Assembly: GCA_022837595.1 (NCBI GenBank)
Contig: JALHFX010000029.1
Location: 1 to 40,252, forward strand
Origin: Propionibacterium sp.
GTDB lineage: Bacteria > Actinomycetota > Actinomycetes > Propionibacteriales > Propionibacteriaceae
Direction: 5' to 3'
DNA: 40,252 bases
Under the pieces are notes generated by a model that made no database searches, was not told the DNA's origin, and worked only from the letters and a program-made list of their open reading frames with translations. Positions within the stretch are counted from its first letter, which is position 1. Every line of letters begins with the position of its first letter. A program made the position numbers and the translations under genes. Below, piece after piece: positions 16,988 to 23,993 of the stretch.

Positions 16988-17748
16988 GCGAAGTCGACCG
17001 GATCATTGCAGACGCTGTAACGCAGGCAGAAGAGGCAGCGGCCGAGACTGCCGGTGATTTTGGTGTGGGGAAGTACCTCGGCAGCAGGGTCGACGGAGGC
17101 ACCCGGCAGGCGACGCATTTCTTCGAGTGTTTACATCCCGGCTATTTCGGTTGGCACTGGGCAGTGACCATGACCCGCGCGTCACGGGCCCGGTATGCCA
17201 CGGTCAATGAGGTCGTTCTGCTGCCCGGAGCCGAGTCCTTGTTGGCTCCTGCATGGGTCCCGTGGGCAGATCGGCTTGGGCCTGGCGATGTCGCACCCGG
17301 CACGCTCCTGCCTACCCCAGATAACGACCCGCGCTTGGAGCCGGGGTACGGCGGTGGTGAGTTGGCCGCGGACACGGACCCTGCCGAATGGGCTCTGACT
17401 CGTGCCGTCGTCGGCGAACTCGGTTTGGGGCGCGAGCGAGTGCTTTCGCCATTTGGTCGCCAGGAAGCTGCCGAACGCTGGCTGGCATCAGATGCGGGGC
17501 CCAACAGTCCGGCTGCCAAACAGGCTCCCGAACCATGCGTGACATGCGCCTATTTCGTTCGGCTGCAGGGTTCGTTGGGACGGATCTTCGGCGCCTGCAC
17601 TAACGAATACTCGCCCTATGATGCAACTGTGGTGTCGATCGACCATGGTTGCGGTGGGCACTCTAATGTCGTCGCGGACGAGCGGATCCCGCGCCTTCCC
17701 GAACCGGTCTTTGACACGATCAGCATTGACCATTCACTTTTCGACTGA
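16984..17748 (+). CDS. DUF3027 family protein
   Basis: This 254-residue actinobacterial protein of unknown function has the family's central block HPGYFGWHWAVTMTRASRARYATVNEVVLLPG and then PAWVPWADRLGPGD. The C-terminal part holds CVTCAYFV, GACTNEYSP and IDHGCGGHSN, a set of four Cys and two His that probably binds a metal. It is coupled to cspB by a 4-base overlap, a pairing conserved in other actinobacteria, so a role linked to RNA or stress is conceivable but unproven. The inverted repeat array begins 141 bases downstream. Confidence 0.88.
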   Translation: MSEVDRIIADAVTQAEEAAAETAGDFGVGKYLGSRVDGGTRQATHFFECLHPGYFGWHWAVTMTRASRARYATVNEVVLLPGAESLLAPAWVPWADRLGPGDVAPGTLLPTPDNDPRLEPGYGGGELAADTDPAEWALTRAVVGELGLGRERVLSPFGRQEAAERWLASDAGPNSPAAKQAPEPCVTCAYFVRLQGSLGRIFGACTNEYSPYDATVVSIDHGCGGHSNVVADERIPRLPEPVFDTISIDHSLFD

Positions 17749-17888
17749 GGCGGGTTTCGCGAGTCTTTCCTGTTCGTCCTCGGGGGATCTGGCTGCTCAG
17801 TGGCGTAGGTCTCTGCCGGGCCAACTCGCGATAAGCCTGTGCCAGACCAGCTTTCGATCATCACGGACGCCTTCGAAAGCAGCGACGA

Positions 17889-18118
17889 CTACCGGAATGC
17901 TCGCCTCCGACTCCAGCGGCTACCGATAAGCGCAGCAGCTACCGGAATGCTCGTCCTCAACCGCAGCGGCTACCGGAATGCTCGTCCTCAATTGCAGCAA
18001 CTACCGATAAGCGCAGCGACTACCGAACATTCGGTAGCCTGCGCTATTCCCGGTAGCTGCTGTGTCGGGTTCTGTGATTATCGGTAGCTGCTGTGTCGGG
18101 TTCTGCGCTCATCGGTAG
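17889..18118. repeat. mirror-symmetric array of CTACCG/CGGTAG units with 31/19-nt spacing
   Basis: Six direct CTACCG hexamers start at 17889, 17920, 17939, 17970, 18001 and 18020; four inverted CGGTAG hexamers start at 18032, 18051, 18082 and 18113. Spacings are 31, 19, 31, 31, 19, then the centre, then 19, 31, 31. The centre is a hairpin with arms CTACCGAA and TTCGGTAG around CA (18020-18037). Long units at 17939-17969 and 17970-18000 differ at 4 of 31 positions; those at 18051-18081 and 18082-18112 differ at 3 of 31. The short unit (17920, 18001) has core CTACCGATAAGCGCAG. The array fills most of the 395-base gap between the convergent DUF3027 and DUF2530 genes, apart from about 140 bases on the left in which I see nothing else. 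It could act as a terminator, a protein-binding array or a non-coding RNA. Confidence 0.9.
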
Positions 18119-18143
18119 CTGATCCGGTCATGGACGAGCGGGC

Positions 18144-18452
18144 TCAGGTCGCGGGGGTCGGATCAGCGTTCGCGATGCGGCGGGGCCGTCTGTTTCGCCT
18201 CCAGATGCTGAAGACCGTGGCGAGGACTCCGATAACGATGCCGGAAAGGCCGACCTTGAGCCACCATTGCGGGATGCCCCACTGATCTCGTCCGAGTTGC
18301 AGGACGATCGTTGCGATCACGAATAGTGCCGTGCCGATGGAGAAGACCCGGACGCCGTCGTCGGGGACGGGCTCGACGGGAGCCTGCCTCAGAATCTGCT
18401 CGGGCGAGCGCCTAGCAGATTCCTTTCTTGTTAGAGGCGCGTTATCGGTCAT
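18144..18452 (-). CDS. DUF2530 family small membrane protein
   Basis: The 102-residue protein has a polar N-terminus and two transmembrane helices (VFSIGTALFVIATIVLQL and WLKVGLSGIVIGVLATVFSIW) separated by RDQWGIPQWW, followed by an Arg-rich cytoplasmic tail. This is the layout of DUF2530, an actinobacterial family commonly found beside an NCS2 permease, as here (divergent, 44 bases apart). Its function is unknown. TAAGAT lies seven bases before the ATG without a Shine-Dalgarno (leaderless). Confidence 0.85.
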   Translation of the reverse strand: MTDNAPLTRKESARRSPEQILRQAPVEPVPDDGVRVFSIGTALFVIATIVLQLGRDQWGIPQWWLKVGLSGIVIGVLATVFSIWRRNRRPRRIANADPTPAT

Positions 18453-18496
18453 GGACCCAATCTTAGAGACAGCTGCCAGATGCCTAGCATGAACTT

Positions 18497-20032
18497 ATGA
18501 CCACCACATCGGCACAGGGTGCTCCGATCGCCGGCGGCGATCAAAAAAGTTCAGGCTTGGAACGTTGGTTCGAGATCTCCAAACGGGGGTCAACGGTTCC
18601 TCGAGAGGTGCGCGGCGGCTTGGTGACTTTTTTCACCATGGCATACATCATCGCGCTTAATCCGTTGATCATCGGGACCGCGACCGATAAAGACGGCAAC
18701 CTGGTTTCGGGTGCGCCGAAGTTCACCGATGCTGCCCAGACGATTGTCGACAGTGCAGCGGTCGGACAGTCGATCGCCATGGTGGCCGCAGCAACTGCTC
18801 TGGTCGCGGGTGTGATGACGATTCTGATGGGTGTGATCGGACGCTTCCCGCTCGGCATCGCGACCGGGCTCGGGCTGAACGCGATGCTCGCCTATGTGGT
18901 GGCACCGCAGATGACCTGGCCGCAGGCGATGGGCATGGTGGTCTGCGAAGGCATCTTGGTTACCCTCCTCGTCCTCACCGGTTTTCGTGAAGCCGTCTTC
19001 CGCGCCGTGCCACCCAGCCTGCGCACGGCCATCAGCGTCGGCATCGGCCTGTTCATCACTTTCGTTGGCCTGGCCGATGCGGGCATCGTCCGTGATGGCA
19101 GCCCGTTGGTTCAACTCGGCATTAACGGTTCGCTTATCGGCTGGCCGATCTTCATCTTTGTGGCCACCTTCGTCCTGCTATCAATTCTCTATATGCGCAG
19201 GGTACGTGGAGCGATGCTCTGGGCGATTCTGGGTGGCACGGTGCTCGCAGTGATCGTGGAGAACCTGACGAAGATCGGCGCGGTCTCAGCCGAACACCCG
19301 ACCGGCTGGGCACTCAACGTGCCGGCTTTCCCCGGCTGGCAGGCATTCACCAGCCCAGACCTTTCGCTACTGGGCAGAGTGGACGTCTTCGGCGGTTTTG
19401 CCCCGGACGGTACCCCCACTATCGCGAGCGTCGTGACCGCGGCCATGCTGGTCTTCAGCCTGCTGCTGGCAGACTTCTTCGACACCATCGGTACGGTCGT
19501 CGCGGTGGGAGCCGAGGGCGGCATCTTGAACGAAGCAGGCGAGCCCCCGCATCTGCGAGAGATCCTGCTCGTCGATTCGATCGGTGCGATGGCCGGAGGC
19601 GCGGCTTCGATCTCCAGCAACACGAGCTTCGTCGAATCGACGGCCGGCGTCGCCGAAGGTGCCCGAACAGGCCTGGCATCGGTGGTCACGGGTGCTGCCT
19701 TCCTGGTGGCGCTGTTCGCCACGCCGATCGTGAACATGGTGCCTTCAGAGGCCGTCGCCCCCGTGCTGCTCATCGTCGGCTTCCTGATGATGACCCAGGT
19801 GACCGACATCCCGTGGAACAAGATCGAGGTTGCGCTCCCCGCGTTCGTGGCGATCATCTTCATGCCGTTCTCCTACTCGATCACCGTGGGCATCGGCGCG
19901 GGTTTCATCATGTATGTGGTGATGAAGGTCTTCAACGGCAAGGCAGCCAAGGTCCACATTTTGATGTGGGTGGTCGCGGTACTTTTCGCGATCTACTTCA
20001 TGCAAGGACTGATCAGCGGGGCGGTTGCCTAG
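18497..20032 (+). CDS. NCS2-family purine permease (AzgA/PbuG group)
   Basis: This 511-residue polytopic protein is a proton-linked importer of adenine, guanine or hypoxanthine. Signatures of the AzgA-type subgroup are GLVTFFTMAYIIALNPLI near the N-terminus, TGLGLNAMLAY, the GFREAVFRAVPPSLRTAISVGIGLFI segment, LLADFFDTIGTVVAVG and SISSNTSFVESTAGVAEGARTGLASVV (substrate and ion site). About 12 or more hydrophobic segments are visible, so it appears intact. The ATG is six bases after TAGCAT (leaderless). It probably complements the purine operon at 24-28 kb. A hairpin at 20085-20111 may terminate its transcript. Confidence 0.93.
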   Translation: MTTTSAQGAPIAGGDQKSSGLERWFEISKRGSTVPREVRGGLVTFFTMAYIIALNPLIIGTATDKDGNLVSGAPKFTDAAQTIVDSAAVGQSIAMVAAATALVAGVMTILMGVIGRFPLGIATGLGLNAMLAYVVAPQMTWPQAMGMVVCEGILVTLLVLTGFREAVFRAVPPSLRTAISVGIGLFITFVGLADAGIVRDGSPLVQLGINGSLIGWPIFIFVATFVLLSILYMRRVRGAMLWAILGGTVLAVIVENLTKIGAVSAEHPTGWALNVPAFPGWQAFTSPDLSLLGRVDVFGGFAPDGTPTIASVVTAAMLVFSLLLADFFDTIGTVVAVGAEGGILNEAGEPPHLREILLVDSIGAMAGGAASISSNTSFVESTAGVAEGARTGLASVVTGAAFLVALFATPIVNMVPSEAVAPVLLIVGFLMMTQVTDIPWNKIEVALPAFVAIIFMPFSYSITVGIGAGFIMYVVMKVFNGKAAKVHILMWVVAVLFAIYFMQGLISGAVA

Positions 20033-20053
20033 CTTCCGCTTTCACGGTCGGGC

Positions 20054-20782
20054 TTACGGCATCCAGGACACGATTAAGTCCGGAGCAGGCCGCCCCTGGT
20101 GGGCGGCCTGCCGCGCCCAATCTGGATAGTGTTGCAAGAAGTCGAAGAACGGTTGGATCATCGCGGCTGTCCGGTCGCCCAGAGCATCGGAGACCATGCT
20201 GAGGGCCTGGTGAGTGGCGAGCACCTGACGGTATTTCGCATATCCCCACCGCTGACCAGGTAATGGGAGCAGGGGAATCTGGGGATCACCCTTCAATAGA
20301 TTCTCCAGCGAGAACTGGGCGGATAGTCCGGCTGCTGCGAGGTCGAATTCGAGCGTGGACATCTCCCGCTCAGTGATATCGACGTCCATGCGCCCCCAGC
20401 TCAGCTCGCCCAGCCAGGCAAGCAAGATCTGCCAGGCATAGCCCCGCCGGGCAGGCAGGATAGCGCGGGCTTCGAGCAGCGCTTCAACATCGGGAGGCGC
20501 CGGCCGGTTGGGCACCTTGGGCGGTTCGATGGAGTGTTTCAACGCGGGACCGATTCTTCTGAGCAGTTTGCCGCGACGACGCTCGTTTCGAGAAGCCGGA
20601 GCCGGGAACTCGCTGGCCGCGATCTGACGCAACCGATCAGCCAGTTCGGGTTCTGCGCCGAATACATCACGCAGTTCGGTGATTCCGATCGCAAACTGTG
20701 ACAGCCGTCCCATATCATGAGGGTAGTCTGTAGCCCGCCAGCGCATCGTCGTTAACGTGGCCTGCTGTGAGAGCGTGGCCAT
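20054..20782 (-). CDS. hypothetical protein
   Basis: The 242-residue frame encodes a soluble, mostly helical protein with a basic mid-region (ASRNERRRGKLLRRIG), a Pro-rich linker (PPKVPNRPAPPD) and a C-terminal helical half (RRGYAWQILLAWLGELSWGRMD). No signal peptide or membrane helix is seen, and I do not recognise the family. Internal ATGs at about 20746 or 20710 could be the true start. It is convergent with the NCS2 gene (21-base gap), and its start is 43 bases from the divergent secreted-protein gene. Confidence 0.7.
   Translation of the reverse strand: MATLSQQATLTTMRWRATDYPHDMGRLSQFAIGITELRDVFGAEPELADRLRQIAASEFPAPASRNERRRGKLLRRIGPALKHSIEPPKVPNRPAPPDVEALLEARAILPARRGYAWQILLAWLGELSWGRMDVDITEREMSTLEFDLAAAGLSAQFSLENLLKGDPQIPLLPLPGQRWGYAKYRQVLATHQALSMVSDALGDRTAAMIQPFFDFLQHYPDWARQAAHQGRPAPDLIVSWMP
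20085..20111. terminator. hairpin at the 3' end of the hypothetical gene, 53 bases past the NCS2 stop
   Basis: Perfect 11-bp arms GCAGGCCGCCC (20085-20095) and GGGCGGCCTGC (20101-20111) surround a 5-base loop. It lies inside the last codons of the convergent hypothetical gene but is correctly placed to end the NCS2 transcript. No U-tract. Confidence 0.4.
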
Positions 20783-20825
20783 AAGTTAGCTAGACTATCG
20801 CGCGTACTCGACGACGGGAGCGCTG

Positions 20826-21860
20826 ATGGCAAAGGTTCAGCTGCTACTGAGCTGCGCTGTGTCGTCGCTTCTGGTCTTCGGGGTGGTTGCCTCGTCCGTC
20901 GCGGCTCCGGGTGATGAGATTACGCTGACTGATCCGGCGTTAAGTGATTCCGGAGGCCTGGCGGCTGATCCGATCAGGAGCGTCTATTGGACCGCAGCCG
21001 AGTCGGGAGTAGTCGAGGCAATAAGTCCGGACGGCTCGACTGCCGGTGAAGTGCATTACGCAGCGACCCCTACCGATGTTGAGGCGCTTGCTATGCACGA
21101 TGGTGCGCTATATGTCGGCGATATCGGGGGCAACCGATCGTCAGTGAACATCTACCGTCTCGACTCGATGGATTATGGTTCCTCGGCCGACTTCACTGAG
21201 TGGACGTTGCATTATCCGGATGGTCCCCATGAAGCAATGACCATGATGGTTTCGCCGCGCGGCAACATCTGGATCATAACCATGGGATCTCCGGGCCTTC
21301 TGTATTACATGCAAGCTCCGGTGAACGGCGGTGAGCTAACCATGGAGTACGTCGGCGAGGGGCCGGACTGGATTACCGACGGTGTCTTCGTCGATGGCTC
21401 GACCGCAGCGCTGCGCACCTACACCAGTGTGTTGACCTACGACATGATGGATTACGAGGTGACCGCAGCAGAGGCCGCCCCCAAGCAGCCGCAGGGCGAA
21501 TCGATCACCACGGCATTGGACGACCGCGGATTCGTGTTGGGAAGCCGGGACGACGATCGGCTACTCGAGGTCGCGGTGCCCACCGTGATGGAGAATCTGG
21601 CTCCCGCTCCCTCACTGCCGCCTGGAACAGGCAGCGACACGTCAGACGCGGACTCGGCTGAGCAAGAGACATCGGCTGACGAAGAAGCTTCGGGAGGAAA
21701 CTCGAGCGCTACGACGCCTGCAGGCTCGACCGCCCCTCGTTCTGGTGGACGCGGAACGATCAGGGCTATCTCGATAGCCGCACTCGTCTCCGTAGTGTCT
21801 GGAGGCTTCGTCTATCTGGCCAGCAAACCGCGGCCGGGTTCTTATCGGCGCAGGCATTAG
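20826..21860 (+). CDS. secreted, C-terminally anchored protein with beta-propeller-like domain
   Basis: An N-terminal signal peptide (hydrophobic 4-25, then SVAAPGD) is followed by repeated strand patterns such as IRSVYWTAAESGVVEAISPDG, EALAMHDGALYVGDIGGNR and TMMVSPRGNIWIITMGSPGLLYYM, which resemble beta-propeller blades of SMP-30/NHL-like proteins. A Ser/Glu/Thr-rich low-complexity linker of about 60 residues leads to a transmembrane helix (AISIAALVSVVSGGFVYLAS) and a basic tail (RRRH). The protein is therefore probably displayed on the cell surface. No catalytic motif is recognised. GGGAG lies about 6 bases before the ATG. 344 residues. Confidence 0.75.
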   Translation: MAKVQLLLSCAVSSLLVFGVVASSVAAPGDEITLTDPALSDSGGLAADPIRSVYWTAAESGVVEAISPDGSTAGEVHYAATPTDVEALAMHDGALYVGDIGGNRSSVNIYRLDSMDYGSSADFTEWTLHYPDGPHEAMTMMVSPRGNIWIITMGSPGLLYYMQAPVNGGELTMEYVGEGPDWITDGVFVDGSTAALRTYTSVLTYDMMDYEVTAAEAAPKQPQGESITTALDDRGFVLGSRDDDRLLEVAVPTVMENLAPAPSLPPGTGSDTSDADSAEQETSADEEASGGNSSATTPAGSTAPRSGGRGTIRAISIAALVSVVSGGFVYLASKPRPGSYRRRH

Positions 21861-21861
21861 T

Positions 21862-22521
21862 TCAAGACTCGACACCGGCTGCGACAGCATCCAGTGCGAT
21901 CGGCACCGCGCGGGCTTGTCTGACGGCCTCCGCGAGGACGCGCAGCCGGGCGTCCGGTGCAGGCAATAACGGGACGGGACGAGGTAACTGGCCAAGTCTC
22001 GTCAGCCGGGGATCAGCGAGAACCTCGTCGACGGCGGTTCTATCACCACCGGTGATCAATGCGTCGCAGCTAGCTGCTTCGGATGCCAGTAACTCGGCTG
22101 CGTCGTCCGCGGCGTGCTGATAGGCCGATCGAGCTTGGTTGGCGCGTCGGCGAGCATAACGTTGCTGTGACCAGCCGCCGGGTTTCGCGCGCGATTGCAC
22201 ATAATGCCGTGCGACGCGGTGAACGACCAGTTCGTCGCCTTCAGCGATTCCTACCGCACTGGCTGCCTTACGTACCAGGAGGAGAGCGAGCCGCCGGGGT
22301 CGGATTAGTTGTCGCAAGGCTTCGTCAAGCTCTTTGGCGTCGACTGGTTCCCAGTAATTCGTGAGCCGTGCCCGGGCTCCGTTGGCGGCTTCCAGGAATA
22401 TCGCATCGGGCAGAATCGTTGAACTAACCGCACCATGTCGGAGCCCGAATCGTTTGACCCAACCGGGTAGCCGATCGGCGGCAACACTGACGTGGCGTGC
22501 GATTGTGAACTCGAAGCTCAT
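21862..22521 (-). CDS. acVLRF1-type (Vms1-like release factor) peptidyl-tRNA hydrolase
   Basis: The 219-residue protein shows the signature of the actinobacterial Vms1/eRF1-like family: KPGGWSQQRYARRRANQ at about 113-129, where the GGxSQQR loop corresponds to the catalytic GGQ-type loop of release factors, followed by an Arg-rich helix. Family members release stalled peptidyl-tRNA on ribosomal subunits. The N-terminal FTIARHVSVAADRLPGWVKRF and the RHGA block fit the family as I remember it. TAGCAT is six bases before the ATG (leaderless). It converges with the secreted-protein gene and is divergent from ideR; a 9-bp dyad lies between the two starts. Confidence 0.85.
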   Translation of the reverse strand: MSFEFTIARHVSVAADRLPGWVKRFGLRHGAVSSTILPDAIFLEAANGARARLTNYWEPVDAKELDEALRQLIRPRRLALLLVRKAASAVGIAEGDELVVHRVARHYVQSRAKPGGWSQQRYARRRANQARSAYQHAADDAAELLASEAASCDALITGGDRTAVDEVLADPRLTRLGQLPRPVPLLPAPDARLRVLAEAVRQARAVPIALDAVAAGVES

Positions 22522-22532
22522 CGCGCCATGCT

Positions 22533-22555
22533 ATGTCAGTCGAAGAGACTGACAT
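22533..22555. promoter_or_regulatory. 9-bp perfect dyad between divergent acVLRF1 and ideR/dtxR genes
   Basis: ATGTCAGTC (22533-22541), five bases, GACTGACAT (22547-22555). It begins 12 bases upstream of the acVLRF1 start, so it overlaps that promoter's -10/-35 zone, and lies 54 bases before ideR. A regulator bound here could affect both genes. It does not match the iron-box consensus (TTAGGTTAGGCTAACCTAA). Confidence 0.45.
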
Positions 22556-22608
22556 TAGGCAGTGCTAAGTTTTGCGGTCGGTTAGGCTTTCAGCAACCAG
22601 GAGGGCTC

Positions 22609-23301
22609 ATGAACGATCTGATCGATACCCCGGAGATGTACCTACGTACCATTCTTGAGCTCCACGAGGAGGGTATTGAGCCGCTGCGCGCCCGGATCGT
22701 TGAGAGGCTTCACCAGTCGGGTCCAACCGTGAGCCAAACCGTTGCCCGGTTGGAGCGTGATGGGTTGCTGACCGTGCAGGACAATCGGCGTATTGAACTC
22801 AGCGAGATCGGTTGGGAGCGCGCACTCAAGGTAATGCGCAAACATCGGCTGGCTGAACGGATGCTTTCAGATATCCTCGGGCTCGACTACTCGATCGTCC
22901 ATGAGGAAGCCTGCAAACTCGAACATGTCATCGGTGATGCGATCGAGGAACGGCTGACTGAACTTCTGAATTCACCGGAGCTGTCGCCTTATGGCTGCCC
23001 GATTCCCCCGTTGACCGGTGACCCGCATCCAGAGGTCTTCCGGGACGGTGTGGTCGGATTAGCGGAGGTCGTGACCGATGAAATCCAGCGGTTCGAGCTG
23101 GTGCGGTTGAGTGAGTTCGTCCAAGCGGATGAGATGGCATTGACCGGGCTCAAGGATGTCGGCGCGGTACCTGATGTGACGATCTCGGCGGTTGAAGTCA
23201 ATTCGGCGGTCGAGATCAGGGGGCCCGAGGGACGCGTGCGAGTCGATAGATCGATCGCGAGCGGGCTGTGGGTTGCAAACGGGAGTGCCGCCTCAGCCTG
23301 A
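22609..23301 (+). CDS. ideR: DtxR/IdeR-family iron-dependent transcriptional repressor
   Basis: The 230-residue protein has an N-terminal winged helix (residues 1-73, recognition region GPTVSQTVARLERDGLL), a metal-binding dimerisation domain (74-140) and a C-terminal SH3-like domain. The metal ligands known from DtxR fall at the same residue numbers: Met10, His79, Glu83, His98, Cys102, Glu105 and His106. With Fe2+ it should repress iron-uptake genes. The start is fixed by AGGAGG seven bases before ATG 22609; an upstream GTG at 22492 is rejected. A TTAGGCAGTGCTAA sequence at about 22556 is only a weak iron-box candidate. A strong terminator follows 13 bases after the stop. Confidence 0.95.
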   Translation: MNDLIDTPEMYLRTILELHEEGIEPLRARIVERLHQSGPTVSQTVARLERDGLLTVQDNRRIELSEIGWERALKVMRKHRLAERMLSDILGLDYSIVHEEACKLEHVIGDAIEERLTELLNSPELSPYGCPIPPLTGDPHPEVFRDGVVGLAEVVTDEIQRFELVRLSEFVQADEMALTGLKDVGAVPDVTISAVEVNSAVEIRGPEGRVRVDRSIASGLWVANGSAASA

Positions 23302-23314
23302 GCGTCGCCACGTT

Positions 23315-23345
23315 AAGAAGCGTCGGACCGGGTCCGGCGCTTCTT
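23315..23345 (+). terminator. intrinsic terminator after ideR
   Basis: AAGAAGCG (23315-23322) pairs with CGCTTCTT (23338-23345), with further pairing possible in the GC-rich loop, and is followed by the T-rich GTTGTT. It starts 13 bases after the ideR stop. Confidence 0.85.
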
Positions 23346-23850
23346 GTTGTTCGTCGTGACGCTGCGCTGCCCGGCCTGACTCCTTTGCGTCGAAATGTCT
23401 GGACGTAGAGAGAGCTTTGTTTGCATGTAGCGATAGCTGTCGGCGGGTCAATGTGCGATTGTCGACAAGAGCCTAGACCTGCCGACAAGGCCGCGGACCG
23501 CGCCTATTGAAGTGCATAGGGAAAGCGGCTGCCGCTCGAGAGGCCGAAGCCGTCTACCCACCCCCAGGAGACAAATCATCGGCGGCAACCGCTTTCGTAT
23601 GTAACGATAACCCATCCTGGGTTGAATGCAAATGTTTACTGCAGGTTTTGGCATCTTGCTTCCGAGTGAGTTGGGTGATGAGTACACTACGCATGGCGAT
23701 GGGTGCCGACGCGGCACGAAGCAGATGGTCCTGAGCAGCCGGATGGCAGACCCGGTATCAGAAGCAGATCTGCTCTCAGAATCAGGGTTGGCCTCAACGC
23801 CGTCCAGGTCTACGCTTAGCCTGGATCTGGACTGAACCAGATCTGACGAG
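23346..23850. other. gene-free stretch with two structured elements upstream of tRNA-Arg
   Basis: About 500 bases without a convincing gene. Element one (23438-23487): arms TGTCGGCGGGTC and GACCTGCCGACA (one G-T pair) enclose the perfect palindrome TTGTCGACAA (23459-23468). Element two (23521-23596): 15-base arms with 14 pairs, GAAAGCGGCTGCCGC against its partner at 23582-23596, around a 46-base loop containing CTACCCACCCCCAGG. I could not match either to a riboswitch or RNA family I know. They may be a small RNA, DNA-binding sites or remnants of older sequence. The last 120 bases contain the promoter region of tRNA-Arg and nothing else I recognise. Confidence 0.5.
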
Positions 23851-23923
23851 GGCCCCATAGCTCAGGGGATAGAGCAGTGGTTTCCTAAACCATGTGCCGC
23901 AGGTTCGAATCCTGCTGGGGCCG
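23851..23923 (+). tRNA. tRNA-Arg(CCT)
   Basis: 73 nt. Acceptor arms GGCCCCA/TGGGGCC pair fully; the D arm contains AGCTCAGGGGATAGAGC; the anticodon loop TTCCTAA gives CCT (reads AGG); the T arm is GCAGGTTCGAATCCTGC. The discriminator is G and CCA is not encoded. Confidence 0.97.
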
Positions 23924-23933
23924 CTGGCGAAGC

Positions 23934-23975
23934 AAGAAGGGCGTGTCCGCCCGCGACGGGAGACACGCCCTTCTT
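23934..23975. terminator. bidirectional terminator between tRNA-Arg and the deaminase operon
   Basis: Perfect 14-bp arms AAGAAGGGCGTGTC (23934-23947) and GACACGCCCTTCTT (23962-23975). It lies 10 bases after the tRNA and 18 bases beyond the stop of the convergent deaminase gene, with an A/T-rich outer stem on both sides, so it can serve both transcripts. Confidence 0.88.
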
Positions 23976-23993
23976 GGATCCATCAAATAGAAA

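Noticed and set aside
17839..18087. Open frame of 82 codons across the repeat array
   Set aside because: It only reads through the repeats, which appear in shifting frames, and has no ribosome binding site or family resemblance.
17889..18118. CRISPR array
   Set aside because: The regular spacing is suggestive, but the constant part is only about six to sixteen bases, the supposed spacers resemble each other, half of the units are inverted and no cas genes are present.
22556..22575. Iron box (IdeR/DtxR operator) upstream of ideR
   Set aside because: TTAGGCAGTGCTAA has matching outer bases but a mismatched core and is too short for the 19-bp consensus.
23521..23596. Cobalamin, c-di-AMP (ydaO) or 6C RNA element
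   Set aside because: The stem is clear, but the conserved loop sequences of these families are not present and no fitting gene follows.
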